Under the pieces are notes generated by a model. The model was not told the DNA's origin and searched no databases. It saw only the letters and a program-made list of their open reading frames with translations. A stretch of 64,000 nt of DNA from assembly GCA_947259575.1 (NCBI GenBank), contig CAMYMU010000032.1, positions 114,452-178,451 of the forward strand. Direction: 5' to 3'. Below, piece after piece: positions 36,576 through 50,880 of the stretch (position 1 is its first letter; the number at the start of each line of letters is the position of its first letter). The stretch comes from an uncultured Ectothiorhodospiraceae bacterium. Its GTDB lineage: Bacteria > Pseudomonadota > Gammaproteobacteria > UBA6429 > Thiohalophilaceae. The translations under genes were made by a program, and so were the position numbers.

Positions 36576-37385
36576 ATGCTGAAATTTTTTGGAACAAGCT
36601 TAATCAAGACGTTTGTGTTTGATTTTTTTCAGCGCTACCAGGACCTGTCTGGGAAAGTGGTGGTAGATATTCCTGCTGGTGATGGGCATATGTCGGCCTT
36701 TTTAAAAGGGGCAGGTGCGGATGTTAAGCCGTATGATTTGTTCCCGGATTTTTTCAAGGCCGATGGCCTGCAGTGCACAGAAGCAGATTTAGCTGAGGCA
36801 TTGCCTATTGAGTCAAAATCTGCAGATCTAGTACTTTGTCAGGAAGGCCTGGAACACATGCCCAATCAGTTATTTGTTTTAAAAGAATTTAACAGGATAT
36901 TAAAAGAAAACGGTAAGCTCATTATCACAGTACCGAATATCTCTCATTTACGTGCAAAACTTAGTTACTTTTTTACCGAGAGTGATTTATTAAAACGTAT
37001 GCCTGCAAATGAACTGGATGCACTCTGGTTTGAAAACAATGGCAAAATGTATTTCGGTCATATCTTTTTAATTCCGATCCAAAAACTACGTGTTTTATCT
37101 GTCGCAGCAGGCTTCAAGATTGATAAATTACATACGGTAAAAGTCAGTTCTAGCTCACTGATTTTAGGAATACTTTATCCGCTTATTGTAGTGATTAACT
37201 TACTTGCTTATGCCAGAAACATGCTGAAAAAAGATAGTATCCCAAAAGATAAAAAGAAGAAGGTCTATTGGGAGATCTTTAAGCTAAATATCCATCCAAC
37301 CGTTTTATTTGGTAGACATTTATTTGTTGAGTTTACAAAAGTATCGGATTTAGCTGACATTAACATGCATGTCAATGAGCGTTAG
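36576..37385 (+). CDS. Class I SAM-dependent methyltransferase
   Basis: The 269-residue protein has a Methyltransf_11-type core: VVVDIPAGDGHMSAFLKGAGAD (motif I), DLVLCQEGLEHMPN (motif II region) and GKLIITVPNISHLRAKLSYFF. A hydrophobic segment (ILGILYPLIVVINLLAYA, about 190-212) could tether it to the membrane, where glycolipid acceptors reside. It lies between two GT9 genes in the same direction, so a sugar or glycolipid methyltransferase is likely; substrate not known. Confidence 0.82.
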   Translation: MLKFFGTSLIKTFVFDFFQRYQDLSGKVVVDIPAGDGHMSAFLKGAGADVKPYDLFPDFFKADGLQCTEADLAEALPIESKSADLVLCQEGLEHMPNQLFVLKEFNRILKENGKLIITVPNISHLRAKLSYFFTESDLLKRMPANELDALWFENNGKMYFGHIFLIPIQKLRVLSVAAGFKIDKLHTVKVSSSSLILGILYPLIVVINLLAYARNMLKKDSIPKDKKKKVYWEIFKLNIHPTVLFGRHLFVEFTKVSDLADINMHVNER

Positions 37386-37427
37386 ACAAGCAAGGCTCAC
37401 TGTGTGAATTAGCTGCAATCTTTAACT

Positions 37428-38465
37428 ATGCCCCTCAAACAATCCAAGCCGAAGAAAATCCTGGTTGTTCGCAATGACAAGCTTGGAGACTTTATGTTGA
37501 GTTTCCCGACTTTTGCGCTACTCAAGCAATGTTTGCCTTCGACAGAAATACATGCCCTGGTACAGCCATATACTCTGCCTATGGCGGATAGCTGTTCTTA
37601 TATCGACAACGTTATTATCGACCCAGGGGTGGAGTCCGGTTTTATGAGCACCCAGCTGCTTGTGCGAATGCTAAAAACGGCACAATATGATGCAGTCATT
37701 ACACTTTATTCGACTACCCGGATTGGTCTTGCAGTCGCGATGGCGGCTATTCCATATCGTCTGGCACCGGCAACGAAAATAGCACAATTATTTTATAATC
37801 GGCGTTTAAAACAACGCCGCTCTAGATCTGAAAAACCTGAGTATGTATATAACAGAGATCTTGCTGAATATTATTTAAATGATATTCAGATCAATCCTGA
37901 GACTTACCCCCAATCACCATATTTAATTTTTCCTGAGAGTGAAATAAGGTCACTCAGGAATACATTTTGTGAACAGCATGCTATTGCGACGGATAAAAAT
38001 CTGGTCTTTATTCATCCGGGCAGTGGTGGTTCGGCAAATAATCTCTCTGTTTCCCAATATGCACAACTAGCTCATGCTATGAGAAAAAAAGAAGAGTGGC
38101 AGTTAGTCATCAGTGCTGGCCCAGGTGAAGAAAAGCAGGCAAAAGGCTTAGCATCACTAACAAATGAATTATCGCCTGTTGTGTATATTTCGACTGAGGG
38201 TTTAGAACAGTTTGCCAAGCATCTTGCCTTTGCCGACGTATTTATTAGCGGCTCAACTGGGCCATTACACATTGCTGGTGCCCTGGATAGGGCAACGGCT
38301 GCATTTTACACTCGCCGACGTTCAGCAACATCACTGCGCTGGCAAACAATGAGTAACGACAGTCATCGACTTGCTTTTTCGCCACCAGAAGCGGCCGAAC
38401 AGGAAGATATGTCAAGTGTTGATGTGGTGGGGGCGGCACAACAGATTAGCGAAAAGCTATTGTGA
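37428..38465 (+). CDS. GT9-family (heptosyltransferase-like) glycosyltransferase
   Basis: The 345 residues open with [24 protein letters not shown] and include [20 protein letters not shown] and [23 protein letters not shown], the GT9 donor site with the (S/T)GxxH pattern. Closest by eye to ADP-heptose:LPS heptosyltransferases of core regions. It probably adds a heptose-like sugar to the core, though related enzymes use other donors. The ATG at 37428 lacks a clear ribosome binding site. Its end overlaps that of the convergent GT2 gene by 9 bases. Confidence 0.85.
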   Translation: MPLKQSKPKKILVVRNDKLGDFMLSFPTFALLKQCLPSTEIHALVQPYTLPMADSCSYIDNVIIDPGVESGFMSTQLLVRMLKTAQYDAVITLYSTTRIGLAVAMAAIPYRLAPATKIAQLFYNRRLKQRRSRSEKPEYVYNRDLAEYYLNDIQINPETYPQSPYLIFPESEIRSLRNTFCEQHAIATDKNLVFIHPGSGGSANNLSVSQYAQLAHAMRKKEEWQLVISAGPGEEKQAKGLASLTNELSPVVYISTEGLEQFAKHLAFADVFISGSTGPLHIAGALDRATAAFYTRRRSATSLRWQTMSNDSHRLAFSPPEAAEQEDMSSVDVVGAAQQISEKLL

Positions 38466-39239
38466 GTCAGAAGGTTGCTTTTGTTGCCGGGTCCACAGGT
38501 CGGCATATTTCACAAAGGTAGAGTGGGCAGAGAGTACGGCGAGTAAAAAACCCTGTCGACCATCAAGAAAGCCGGCGCGTATTAAATACATTTTTATAAA
38601 GCAACCCACACCGTGAATTAGTCCCTGTGCGATTGAAGCATGTTTGCCACGGGCCTTACGTTGTTCAGCCCAGGCTGCGGCATAATTGGCAGACTTTACT
38701 AAATAGTGCCCCATGTCTTTATAAGTGTAATGCAACAGGTCACCGGTTAATTGTTTGACCTGCATGCCATCATCGAAATAAACCTTTTCATGCACCTTGT
38801 CATCGCCATAGCGACCTTTTGCGGTCGGGTAAAGGCGAATAACATAATCCGGATACCAGCCACTATGTCGAATAAAACGACCAAACACCCAGGACAGTCG
38901 CGGTGTCTCATAAACGCTATCCTGCTTATTATTACTAACAATAGACTGGATCGATGATTTTAATTCTGGTGTTACACGCTCATCGGCATCAATCATAAAA
39001 ATCCAATCTGATGTTACCCTGGCTTGAGCACGCTGGCGTTGTTGGCCAAAGCCTTGCCAGTCCGCTTCGGTAAAAATTTTATCAGTAAATTCAGCGGCTA
39101 TTTTCAATGTATCATCGCTGCTGCCTGAGTCCATGATCACAATCTCATCACACCATTTTACTGACTCGAGACAGGCGCGAAGTGAATCGGCCTCATTCTT
39201 GACGATGAGTACAGCGCTGATTGTGGCGGATGCCGTCAT
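38457..39239 (-). CDS. GT2-family glycosyltransferase, WaaE/KdtX-like
   Basis: The 260-residue GT-A enzyme starts [21 protein letters not shown], has [32 protein letters not shown] (DxD metal site) and [10 protein letters not shown], the pattern of LPS core beta-1,4-glucosyltransferase WaaE. That enzyme adds a glucose to heptose I of the inner core. Leftward, it precedes nothing in its direction and is convergent with the GT9 gene. It lies 38 bases downstream of another GT9 gene, so the two are probably one transcript with the FkbM gene. Confidence 0.87.
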   Translation of the reverse strand: MTASATISAVLIVKNEADSLRACLESVKWCDEIVIMDSGSSDDTLKIAAEFTDKIFTEADWQGFGQQRQRAQARVTSDWIFMIDADERVTPELKSSIQSIVSNNKQDSVYETPRLSWVFGRFIRHSGWYPDYVIRLYPTAKGRYGDDKVHEKVYFDDGMQVKQLTGDLLHYTYKDMGHYLVKSANYAAAWAEQRKARGKHASIAQGLIHGVGCFIKMYLIRAGFLDGRQGFLLAVLSAHSTFVKYADLWTRQQKQPSDSQ

Positions 39240-39277
39240 ACAAGGATTTCCTGTTTGCTTTTTATTAGTATAGTCGT

Positions 39278-40339
39278 TTAGGGGTGATATACTTGTTTGA
39301 GTTTAGCGGTAACGTCTTTAACACGAATTAAATCCATCACTGCAGGATCGCGCACCCGTTTCCCCCAACGAACCTGATCAACAGTTTTACCTGTTTCATT
39401 TTTAACAGCCTCTGGATAGGCATTAACAACATCATCTAAAAAACTATAGGGTCCTGCACGCAGTGGATTGGTACCAGCATATAAACCAATGGTCTGGGTG
39501 CCACAGGCATTGGCCATGTGAATAGGACCTGTGTCCGGCGCCACAACAAGTTCAGCACCATTTAAAATAGTGAGTAATTGTTTCAAGGAAGTTTTACCGA
39601 TCATATTGATCGGTTTATGCATCGATAGTGTTATTATCGAACGCCCATAATCAATCTCTGCCTGGTCTGGGCCGCCGGTAAGCACAACCGGTAAACCGTA
39701 TTCATCAGATATGAAGTCAACTAATTGCGCATAGGAATCAGCACGCCAGATACGCCAGTTTTTACTCATCGCCCGTGCACTGGTGCAGGGGTTGATTACC
39801 ATGTACTTTCCGTCAGGTACGATCTCTTTGAGATACTCTGGACCAACTGTAAGTGGGATATCCCATTTAATCACGTCTTGCTTTACACCAAGAGCATGCG
39901 CAAATTCAAGTGCACCATCCAGCATATGTTGGCGATCAGATTTTGGTTCTATTTGATGATTAGTAAATAGAGTCTGTAAATTTCTTGCGCGTGCTTTGTT
40001 AAAACCAAGTTTAATCGGAGCTTTCACAAACAGACTTACCAGACTTGCACGCAATGAAATCTGCATATGCAGCAACACATCAAAACTTCTGCCCTTTAAC
40101 TGTTGGCGTAGGTCTTTAAAGGCAGCGTGGCCGGCTGATTTATCGAAAACAATAAATTCAATATCAGGGATGTCGCCAACTAGCTGGGCTTCCATCTTAC
40201 CGATGATCCAGGTTATTTTAGTTTCAGGCCATTGATGCTGGATACTTCGCACAGTTGGCAACACATGGGTAACATCGCCGATCGCAGAGAGACGTAATAT
40301 GCAAATACTGTTTGGTGCTGTTGTGAGCGGTAAAGACAT
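39278..40339 (-). CDS. GT9-family glycosyltransferase (heptosyltransferase I-like)
   Basis: The 353 residues contain [23 protein letters not shown] at the N-terminus, characteristic of WaaC-type heptosyltransferases, then [17 protein letters not shown] and [24 protein letters not shown]. No other obvious heptosyltransferase I gene occurs in the window, so this could be the WaaC that adds the first heptose to Kdo; the assignment is not certain from sequence alone. It lies 9 bases after the FkbM gene and 38 before the GT2 gene, all leftward. Confidence 0.85.
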   Translation of the reverse strand: MSLPLTTAPNSICILRLSAIGDVTHVLPTVRSIQHQWPETKITWIIGKMEAQLVGDIPDIEFIVFDKSAGHAAFKDLRQQLKGRSFDVLLHMQISLRASLVSLFVKAPIKLGFNKARARNLQTLFTNHQIEPKSDRQHMLDGALEFAHALGVKQDVIKWDIPLTVGPEYLKEIVPDGKYMVINPCTSARAMSKNWRIWRADSYAQLVDFISDEYGLPVVLTGGPDQAEIDYGRSIITLSMHKPINMIGKTSLKQLLTILNGAELVVAPDTGPIHMANACGTQTIGLYAGTNPLRAGPYSFLDDVVNAYPEAVKNETGKTVDQVRWGKRVRDPAVMDLIRVKDVTAKLKQVYHP

Positions 40340-40348
40340 AAACGATCG

Positions 40349-41239
40349 CTAGGCCTGTGTTTCTACCGACTTGACGTTGACACCAGCCGTGTTATTTTTC
40401 ACAGCATTGATGAATTTATCGGTATTTTCTTCCGGACAGAAAATATATTCCTGGATGTAGTCGACTCCGACAGCGCTTGTATCGTGAATGAGTTTTAATT
40501 CATTGCTATCTTTGGTCACACCAAAAATTTTGTAATTTAAATTTGCGAATAATTCACACACCTCATCCTTACGCTGTGTGCGTTCAGCACTGTCCTCGAC
40601 GTCCAGGATCTCACTGTAGACATAAGGACGATATTTTTTTAAGGTCTCGACGATACCACGCATGACAAAGATTTCTGCCTCTTCGACATCGATCTTGATT
40701 GCAGAAATTTCATCGATTTCCAGCTTCTCTATAAGATCATCACCCCTCATTACTAACGCATCAAAGGAGTAGGCCAGACTCATGCCTTGCTTGTGTTCTT
40801 TAATCAATGAGCCTGTCTCATCACCCACTTTGCTGGCATAAAAGCGCGTGACTTCATCGTGCTCTGCCAGGGCAACCGGAATCACCTTGGCGTTTTTAAA
40901 TTTATTCAGCCTAATCAGCTCCTGGGTGTATAACAGGCACGAAGGGCTGGGCTCAAAACCAATATAAGGAATATTTGCCGAAATATGGCGTAGCTTAACC
41001 AGGTACAAACCCACATTAACCCCAACATCCAATACCGTACCCGACTTGGTTGTCACAAAGGCCTTCAGGCAATCACCCATCCAGGCTTCAGCCGGGACAA
41101 TATACCCGCCGTTTTTTATGCCATAGACAATGGGCACAATCAGGGGCATTCCAAAGTAGTCAGATTTGACCTGTTTGAGGTGAATTTTGGACAAGCCGGC
41201 GATCAGCTCGCGTTTAAGTTTTCTGAGGGTTCGGTTCAT
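40349..41239 (-). CDS. FkbM-family SAM-dependent methyltransferase
   Basis: The second FkbM enzyme of the window, 296 residues. Motif I is GTVLDVGVNVGLYLVKLRH, followed by YIGFEPSPSCLLYTQELIRLN and AIKIDVEEAEIFVMRGIVE. It differs strongly from the one at 33243-34166, so the two probably methylate different sugars or positions. It heads the leftward group FkbM-GT9-GT2. Confidence 0.85.
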   Translation of the reverse strand: MNRTLRKLKRELIAGLSKIHLKQVKSDYFGMPLIVPIVYGIKNGGYIVPAEAWMGDCLKAFVTTKSGTVLDVGVNVGLYLVKLRHISANIPYIGFEPSPSCLLYTQELIRLNKFKNAKVIPVALAEHDEVTRFYASKVGDETGSLIKEHKQGMSLAYSFDALVMRGDDLIEKLEIDEISAIKIDVEEAEIFVMRGIVETLKKYRPYVYSEILDVEDSAERTQRKDEVCELFANLNYKIFGVTKDSNELKLIHDTSAVGVDYIQEYIFCPEENTDKFINAVKNNTAGVNVKSVETQA

Positions 41240-41386
41240 GCCGGAAAGTTTATGCGGTATTTAGGGGTACCGCAAGCTACTAAGCTGCTGTTTTATGTAG
41301 CAATTGCGTGAGTATGGAAGTCGTTTAAGGAGAGGGCAGGCTAGTGTTGCTTGGCGGATCGGTTCCTTGTTTGCTAGACTCCGCTT

Positions 41387-41788
41387 ATGCAAATCTGGCG
41401 TAACATGTTTCTATCATCCCGGGCAATTATTATATTGCTTGTTGTTGCTGTGTTTACTCTGGCTGCCTTTCAGACACACTTGCATATTCATAACATTGAC
41501 ATGCATGAGTCGCATCACTCTCATTCAGTAGATATGCATATATTCAATGAAGGGGTGCTACAGGATCATCACGAGAGCAGCACCGTGATAGAAATCAAGT
41601 TCGCGGGAATATTTAAAAAGCAGTTGGCTGATAATTTGATGCCGATGTTAGCGGTTGCGATGTTCAGTTTACTCATTGTATGCCTCTTCAAATTGATTAG
41701 TCGTGTGATTTCTAATCCTGCTATTCTCTATCCTAAATCTCGACACCGATATTTCATTCCGCTCCTGCGCGCCCCACCACAACTGTAA
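41387..41788 (+). CDS. His-rich small membrane protein ahead of metal efflux operon
   Basis: The 133 residues contain an N-terminal hydrophobic segment (about 10-28), a histidine-rich stretch (THLHIHNIDMHESHHSHSVD) and a second hydrophobic segment (about 80-102). Small His-rich proteins of this kind, such as CzcI in Cupriavidus, precede czcCBA operons and are thought to bind or sense the metal; the similarity here is in layout and composition, not demonstrated homology. ATG at 41387 or 41405 (MFLSSRA) could start it. The efflux operon begins 112 bases downstream with a small hairpin between. Confidence 0.65.
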   Translation: MQIWRNMFLSSRAIIILLVVAVFTLAAFQTHLHIHNIDMHESHHSHSVDMHIFNEGVLQDHHESSTVIEIKFAGIFKKQLADNLMPMLAVAMFSLLIVCLFKLISRVISNPAILYPKSRHRYFIPLLRAPPQL

Positions 41789-41869
41789 TACTTTCAATAA
41801 AAGCTATTCATATTCTTCATGTCAGTAATGGCATGGTGAGTGTATTAACTCTTAAGTAGTAGAATTTTA

Positions 41870-41887
41870 TCGGGAGAAAGTTCCCGA
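41870..41887 (+). promoter_or_regulatory. Small stem just before the czcC ribosome binding site
   Basis: TCGGGA (41870-41875) and TCCCGA (41882-41887) form a perfect 6-bp stem with a 6-base loop that ends 3 bases before the AAGG ribosome binding site of the CzcC-like gene. It may modulate translation; no T run follows, so it is not a terminator. Confidence 0.3.
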
Positions 41888-41899
41888 AGAAGGTATCCA

Positions 41900-43149
41900 A
41901 TGCGTTACGTTATTTATCTGTTAATGTCGTTGTTTTCATTGACATCGTTAAATTCACTGGCAGCACAAGAGGTGTTAACTCTTGATGAGGTAATAATCTC
42001 GGTGCTGGAAAACAATCCTGAACTAAAAGTAAATGATTTTGAGGCCAAAGCCGCTGCCGCTAAAATACGCGCAGCACAACAGACACCGCCAGTAAATCTT
42101 AACCTTGAATTTGAAAATTTTGGTGGCAGTGGTACCCGTCAGGGTACGGATGCATTGGAGTCGACGCTAAGCTTGTCGAAGGTGTTCGAGCTTGGAGATA
42201 AAGCTGAACTTCGTGGTGGGGTTGCACAACAGAATACAGCACTAGTAAAAAATAAACAGGATGCCCGTCGTTTAGATATCCTGTCAGAGGCAGCAAGACA
42301 TTTTATTCATGTTGTTGTCGATCAACACCGCCTGGAAATAGCAAAAGACAAGCTAAAACTTGCTCACAAAACATATAAGGTCATTAATAAGCGAGTAAGG
42401 GCTGGCCGTAGTCCGGTAGCAGAAAGAAGGCGTGGTTCAATTGCGCTGGCCCGTGCCGAGATCGAACTAGAGCATGCTGAACATGAACTGGCAAGTTCAA
42501 AGGTCAAACTAACAAGCCTGTGGGGAAGTACGGATGCTGATTTTTCTATTGCAAAAGCAGATTTGTTTGGACTTGTGCAAGTCGATGAATTTTCAGAGCT
42601 CGAAAAGCTATTGATACTAAATCCAGATTTAGTCCGTTTTGCAACTATTCAACGGCTTGCCGAAGCAAAACTCAATTTAGCTAAAGCTAAGCAAAGTGCA
42701 AATATCGTATTAAGTGCCGGGATAAGAAATTATCAGGTAACGGATGACAATGCTTTTGTGCTATCTGCAACCATTCCGTTTGGATTAAATTCACGAGCTG
42801 CACCTTTCATTGAGGCAGAAAATTATCAATTACAAAAAGAGCCGTTTAATTATGAAAAACAAAGGCTGGCTTTATACAGTAGCTTGTTTGAGGTCTATCA
42901 GGAGTTAAAACACGCTTACACAGCAGTGAATGTTTTGCGAGACAAAATTATTCCTGAAGCAAAACAGGCCTTACGTGATTACGAAAAAGGCTATGCGGCA
43001 GGTAGGTATTCTTTACTGGAGCTCTCTGATGCCCAACAGCTATTACTTGATGCGCAACTGGAGAGCGTTATGGTTGCTGCAAACTACCACAAATTCAAGA
43101 TTGAAATAGATCGACTAACAGGCGCACGTCGGTCGGCAGGAGTACAACA

Positions 43150-43153
<4 letters not shown>
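41900..43153 (+). CDS. czcC: CzcC-like outer membrane factor of RND metal efflux
   Basis: The 417 residues start with a signal peptide ending SLAAQE and have the OEP (TolC-fold) architecture. LTLDEVIISVLENNPELKVND opens the first repeat, and GYAAGRYSLLELSDAQQLLLDAQLE is the typical end of CzcC-family channels. It should form the outer membrane tunnel for the CzcA pump. Its stop overlaps the start of the next gene by 4 bases (ATGA), so translation is coupled. Confidence 0.9.
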
Positions 43154-47582
<4,429 letters not shown>

Positions 47583-47600
47583 CCTAACTTTGTTATAAGT

Positions 47601-47635
47601 AAATAAGGCCCCTATAAAGGGGCCTTATTTTTTTT
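47601..47635 (+). terminator. Strong terminator after czcA
   Basis: AAATAAGGCCCC (47601-47612) pairs perfectly with GGGGCCTTATTT (47619-47630) around a 6-base loop, and a run of Ts follows. It may also work for the convergent lipoprotein gene, which ends 28 bases further on, because its minus strand carries T-rich sequence too. Confidence 0.93.
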
Positions 47636-47662
47636 ACAACTTACGTTTCTTTTTAGTGATGA

Positions 47663-50221
47663 TTAATCATCTATCACACGACTCCAGTCAACTGGAACAT
47701 CTGTGTAAGCATATGTTGTTACTTGATCAATAACACCATCGGCATAACCATCGACGCCATCATAGTCTTTCTCTATGCGTATCCTGTTGCCAAGATCATC
47801 ATAGACATACATGGTTCGACTTAAGCCGCTATCTGCATCACCATTTTCATCTTCTTCGTTGAGTACAAGCTTACCGTTTTCATAAGTATTGGTTTCACGA
47901 TAGGTAACTTCAAGTACACCAGACTCTTCACCTATCTCTTCCCTGACACGGCTTAACAATTGATAGTTGTTTTGGTAACTGCGTGTATCACGATAGATAG
48001 TCATACCGTCAGCAACCGTTTCTTCAAGTGTTTTCTGACCGCTGGCATTGTAGGTATAGCTTGTTACTTCTGTAATGTCTAAAGGTCCATCACCATCAGT
48101 ATCGACATCGGAGCGGATCAGTCTGTTATTGGCATCACGTGTGTAAGTCTCACGCATAGTAACGACACCTGTTCCATTTTCTACAACTTCAAACATAGTA
48201 TTGCCAGTATAACGATAGGCAGGTCTAGCTCCATCACCATCGTTATCACGTGTGTATGAAAGTCGAACGCCATTTGCATCGTATTCATACGTTGTGCGAG
48301 AAGTTACCAATCCGTTCCTCATGTTTTCGTACAGGGTTTGTTGACCCCTCTCGTTATATTCATAACGATAACCATAGGATCCAGCAGGAAGGATGCCATC
48401 TGAATCTCGTTCGTAGAAGTTTAACGATCGAACACCATTGGCGTGATAAGCATACATTCGGCGATAGGTAATACCATTCACATTGTTGGTTTGTACGAGT
48501 GTCGAACGGTTACTCGCATCGTATTCATAAATTGTCGTACTTACCGCTGCCGGATTAGTGCCATCACCATCAGTGTCCTGAACATATTGAGTGATTTGAT
48601 TATTGGCGTTGTAAGTACGTGTTCTACGGTAATCAATGCCGTCGTTGTTATTGTCACGCTCATAAAGCGTTTCCTGGTTACTGGCGTTCCACTCATAGGT
48701 CTCGACTGATGTAACAGCCGCACTTAAATCACCATCGTTATCACGGATGCGTGAAATTAAGCGGTTGTTGGCGTTATACATCAAACTTTCACGATAAGAT
48801 ACTACACCTGCGCCATCACCATCAGCATCACGCTCAGTCAATATACGTCGTCCACTGGCATCATAGCCATAAGTGACGCGAAAACTTATGCCACCGACAC
48901 CTGCACCATCGCCATCAGTTTCTTCACTTACTAGGCGATTGTTTGCATCATAGGTGTATGTGACACGTGAAATATCATCATCTGGACTGTCTGAACCAGT
49001 ATCCGTTACGCGCGAAGTGATTTGGTTATTCACATAAGTGTTAACCGTACGCTCGCTTATGCCATTCGGACCATCCCCATCTACATCGACAAGGACTAAG
49101 ATACGGTTTCCATTCGCATCATATTCAAAGCTTTCGCGATAGGTCACGGTGCCATTATCAACAGTCTCATTCGCAAGTCTATTGCCATTCTCATCATAGA
49201 TTCGGCGCTGCGCAGGTTCAGGACCATCACCATCATTATCTTCTTCATAGGTTTGCTCCTGGCGATAATAGATGTCCGGGTCATCAAAATACGTCCAGCG
49301 TTCGTAGTAAGTCAGGCCACCAGGTAATTCACCATTGCTATCTTCTTCATAAGCAATATCGCGGCTACGATAACGATTGCGAACCAATACGTATTCGTAA
49401 TATTCAATTTCCAGATCTCGACGTGTACCATCACCATCACGATCTTCGCCGTACATAATCCGATTGCCCGCGGCATCGTAGGCAAACAGCTCCAGGTAAT
49501 CGATAGTGCCATCATTATCGTCATCACGCGCTTCACGTGTGACTTTACTTTGTGTTGGGGTTAAGCCCAGGCTTGCATACATGTGGTCTAAAGCATCCGG
49601 TCCCCATGCAACATCACGGTCTTCACTCCAGATGCCATCGATGCCATTAACATCAGCGATTAGATCATAGAGAGCATCTTCAAAATCCCACGAGTACTGA
49701 GTGAAATCCAGTGTCTGACCAACCATTACGTCAGCGAAGGCATCGGGTATGGTAATACCATTGTCCGGGTCACCATCCAGGTCTATCGTTTGCATAAACG
49801 TAGCCATATTCATCGCAACATTTAATGGTGCATTGTTGTTGTCGTTGTCCCCATCTTCCTCATTATTGTAAGCATTATAAAAGGCATCGATCGCACTACT
49901 CACATCACCAGAGCTCACTGGCATACTGATACCGGCTAATTCAAATGGTGTAATGCGAGCGGCACCGGTGGCACTACCTAGTGCAAAGTCACCTATATAA
50001 AAGGTAACGGTTTCACCACTTTTATAATCAAAATCACCGTTGGAATTGGTGATTCCACTGTGGGTTGCTGTCTCATAACGCAGACCTTCTACCGGTGAAT
50101 CAATAAATTGGCCGGTTTGCTCTGTATCAGTGGCACCACCGCCACCACCACAAGCCGTAATACCAAAAATTGAGGCAAAAAGAACCGCGCTGCCGAGACC
50201 GGCACTATTATTTCTTTCCAT
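47663..50221 (-). CDS. Lipoprotein with YD-like acidic tandem repeats
   Basis: An 852-residue surface or periplasmic lipoprotein. The N-terminus has a signal peptide and a lipobox (ITAC, then a Gly run); residues ~35-220 form a domain starting FIDSPVEGLRYETATHSG that I cannot name. From about 225 to the end it consists of at least fourteen degenerate repeats of roughly 40 residues, each with a YDANGNRI-like YD (RHS-type) core and an acidic DxDGDG loop such as DVDGDGPNG or DTDGDGTNP. The loops look calcium-binding, as in thrombospondin type 3 repeats. There is no RHS core cleavage domain or toxin tip. Role unknown; adhesion or matrix binding would fit. Confidence 0.8.
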   Translation of the reverse strand: MERNNSAGLGSAVLFASIFGITACGGGGGATDTEQTGQFIDSPVEGLRYETATHSGITNSNGDFDYKSGETVTFYIGDFALGSATGAARITPFELAGISMPVSSGDVSSAIDAFYNAYNNEEDGDNDNNNAPLNVAMNMATFMQTIDLDGDPDNGITIPDAFADVMVGQTLDFTQYSWDFEDALYDLIADVNGIDGIWSEDRDVAWGPDALDHMYASLGLTPTQSKVTREARDDDNDGTIDYLELFAYDAAGNRIMYGEDRDGDGTRRDLEIEYYEYVLVRNRYRSRDIAYEEDSNGELPGGLTYYERWTYFDDPDIYYRQEQTYEEDNDGDGPEPAQRRIYDENGNRLANETVDNGTVTYRESFEYDANGNRILVLVDVDGDGPNGISERTVNTYVNNQITSRVTDTGSDSPDDDISRVTYTYDANNRLVSEETDGDGAGVGGISFRVTYGYDASGRRILTERDADGDGAGVVSYRESLMYNANNRLISRIRDNDGDLSAAVTSVETYEWNASNQETLYERDNNNDGIDYRRTRTYNANNQITQYVQDTDGDGTNPAAVSTTIYEYDASNRSTLVQTNNVNGITYRRMYAYHANGVRSLNFYERDSDGILPAGSYGYRYEYNERGQQTLYENMRNGLVTSRTTYEYDANGVRLSYTRDNDGDGARPAYRYTGNTMFEVVENGTGVVTMRETYTRDANNRLIRSDVDTDGDGPLDITEVTSYTYNASGQKTLEETVADGMTIYRDTRSYQNNYQLLSRVREEIGEESGVLEVTYRETNTYENGKLVLNEEDENGDADSGLSRTMYVYDDLGNRIRIEKDYDGVDGYADGVIDQVTTYAYTDVPVDWSRVIDD

Positions 50222-50347
50222 GATTTATCCCCCGAAGGATTGTTATTTTGTGTTTTATTATTAACGGGGGTTATCGCATTTGTGGTTAAGCAGAGTTGTT
50301 GAGGGAATGATTAATGCTTTGATTATGACAATGTTTAACAAATGTGA

Positions 50348-50646
50348 GTGAGTTTGAAAAACATAAAAATCGAAAGCCGAATCGGTATTGGTGGAATGGG
50401 AGTGGTGTATAAAGCCCATGATGCACGCCTGGATCGATATACCGCATTGAAATGTCTCCCGCTTAAGATGAGTTGCTTGAACTCATTGGACGTGTATATA
50501 CCCGACACATGGGACCTATTGCACCGGCCATGGTTAAACGTGCCATGCAACAAAGCGCCAGCTTTGAAGGACTGGCGGTTGCATTAAGCGAGTCACTGGA
50601 GACCGACAAAGAGATAAAAGCCTTCCTTTCCTTAAATAGGCTTTAA
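50348..50646 (+). pseudogene. Remnant of a PknB-type Ser/Thr protein kinase gene
   Basis: The first ~40 codons encode a clear protein-kinase start: [20 protein letters not shown] (glycine-rich loop) and ALK with the ATP-binding lysine. Directly afterwards, from about 50463, the sequence continues in another frame as [16 protein letters not shown] to a stop at 50644-50646 (ending KAFLSLNRL), which reads like the C-terminal tail of a larger kinase or effector-binding protein. The catalytic loop, DFG region and everything between are missing, so an internal deletion with frame change is likely. A terminator-like hairpin follows at 50690-50711. Confidence 0.6.
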
Positions 50647-50689
50647 ATAAAAAATTAACCTGCTCCATTTCTTACATCCTTCTTGCAAG

Positions 50690-50711
50690 AGGCTGGCTTA
50701 GTCCCCAGCCT
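50690..50711 (+). terminator. Terminator-like hairpin after the kinase remnant
   Basis: AGGCTGG (50690-50696) and CCAGCCT (50705-50711) form a 7-bp stem with an 8-base loop, followed by TTCTTTATT. It probably ended the original kinase transcript. Confidence 0.65.
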
Positions 50712-50773
50712 TTCTTTATTCCTCATAAATAAATATCTAATTAATTCAATAAGATAGGGAAATTACCCGACAA

Positions 50774-50793
50774 AATGTGATCTATCTCACAAT
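50774..50793. promoter_or_regulatory. CRP/Vfr-type binding site
   Basis: TGTGA-TCTATC-TCACA (50776-50791) has both perfect CRP half-sites at the correct 6-base spacing, flanked by A/T. It lies 90 bases before the GTG start of the cupin gene, a suitable place for activation. It predicts a cAMP-CRP family regulator in the genome. Confidence 0.72.
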
Positions 50794-50880
50794 CTTAAAG
50801 GGATTAATTAACAGAATATTAGGATATCCTTATTTACCATTTTGATAGAAATGAAAAGCAAGCAAAGGTGAGTTAAAAGA

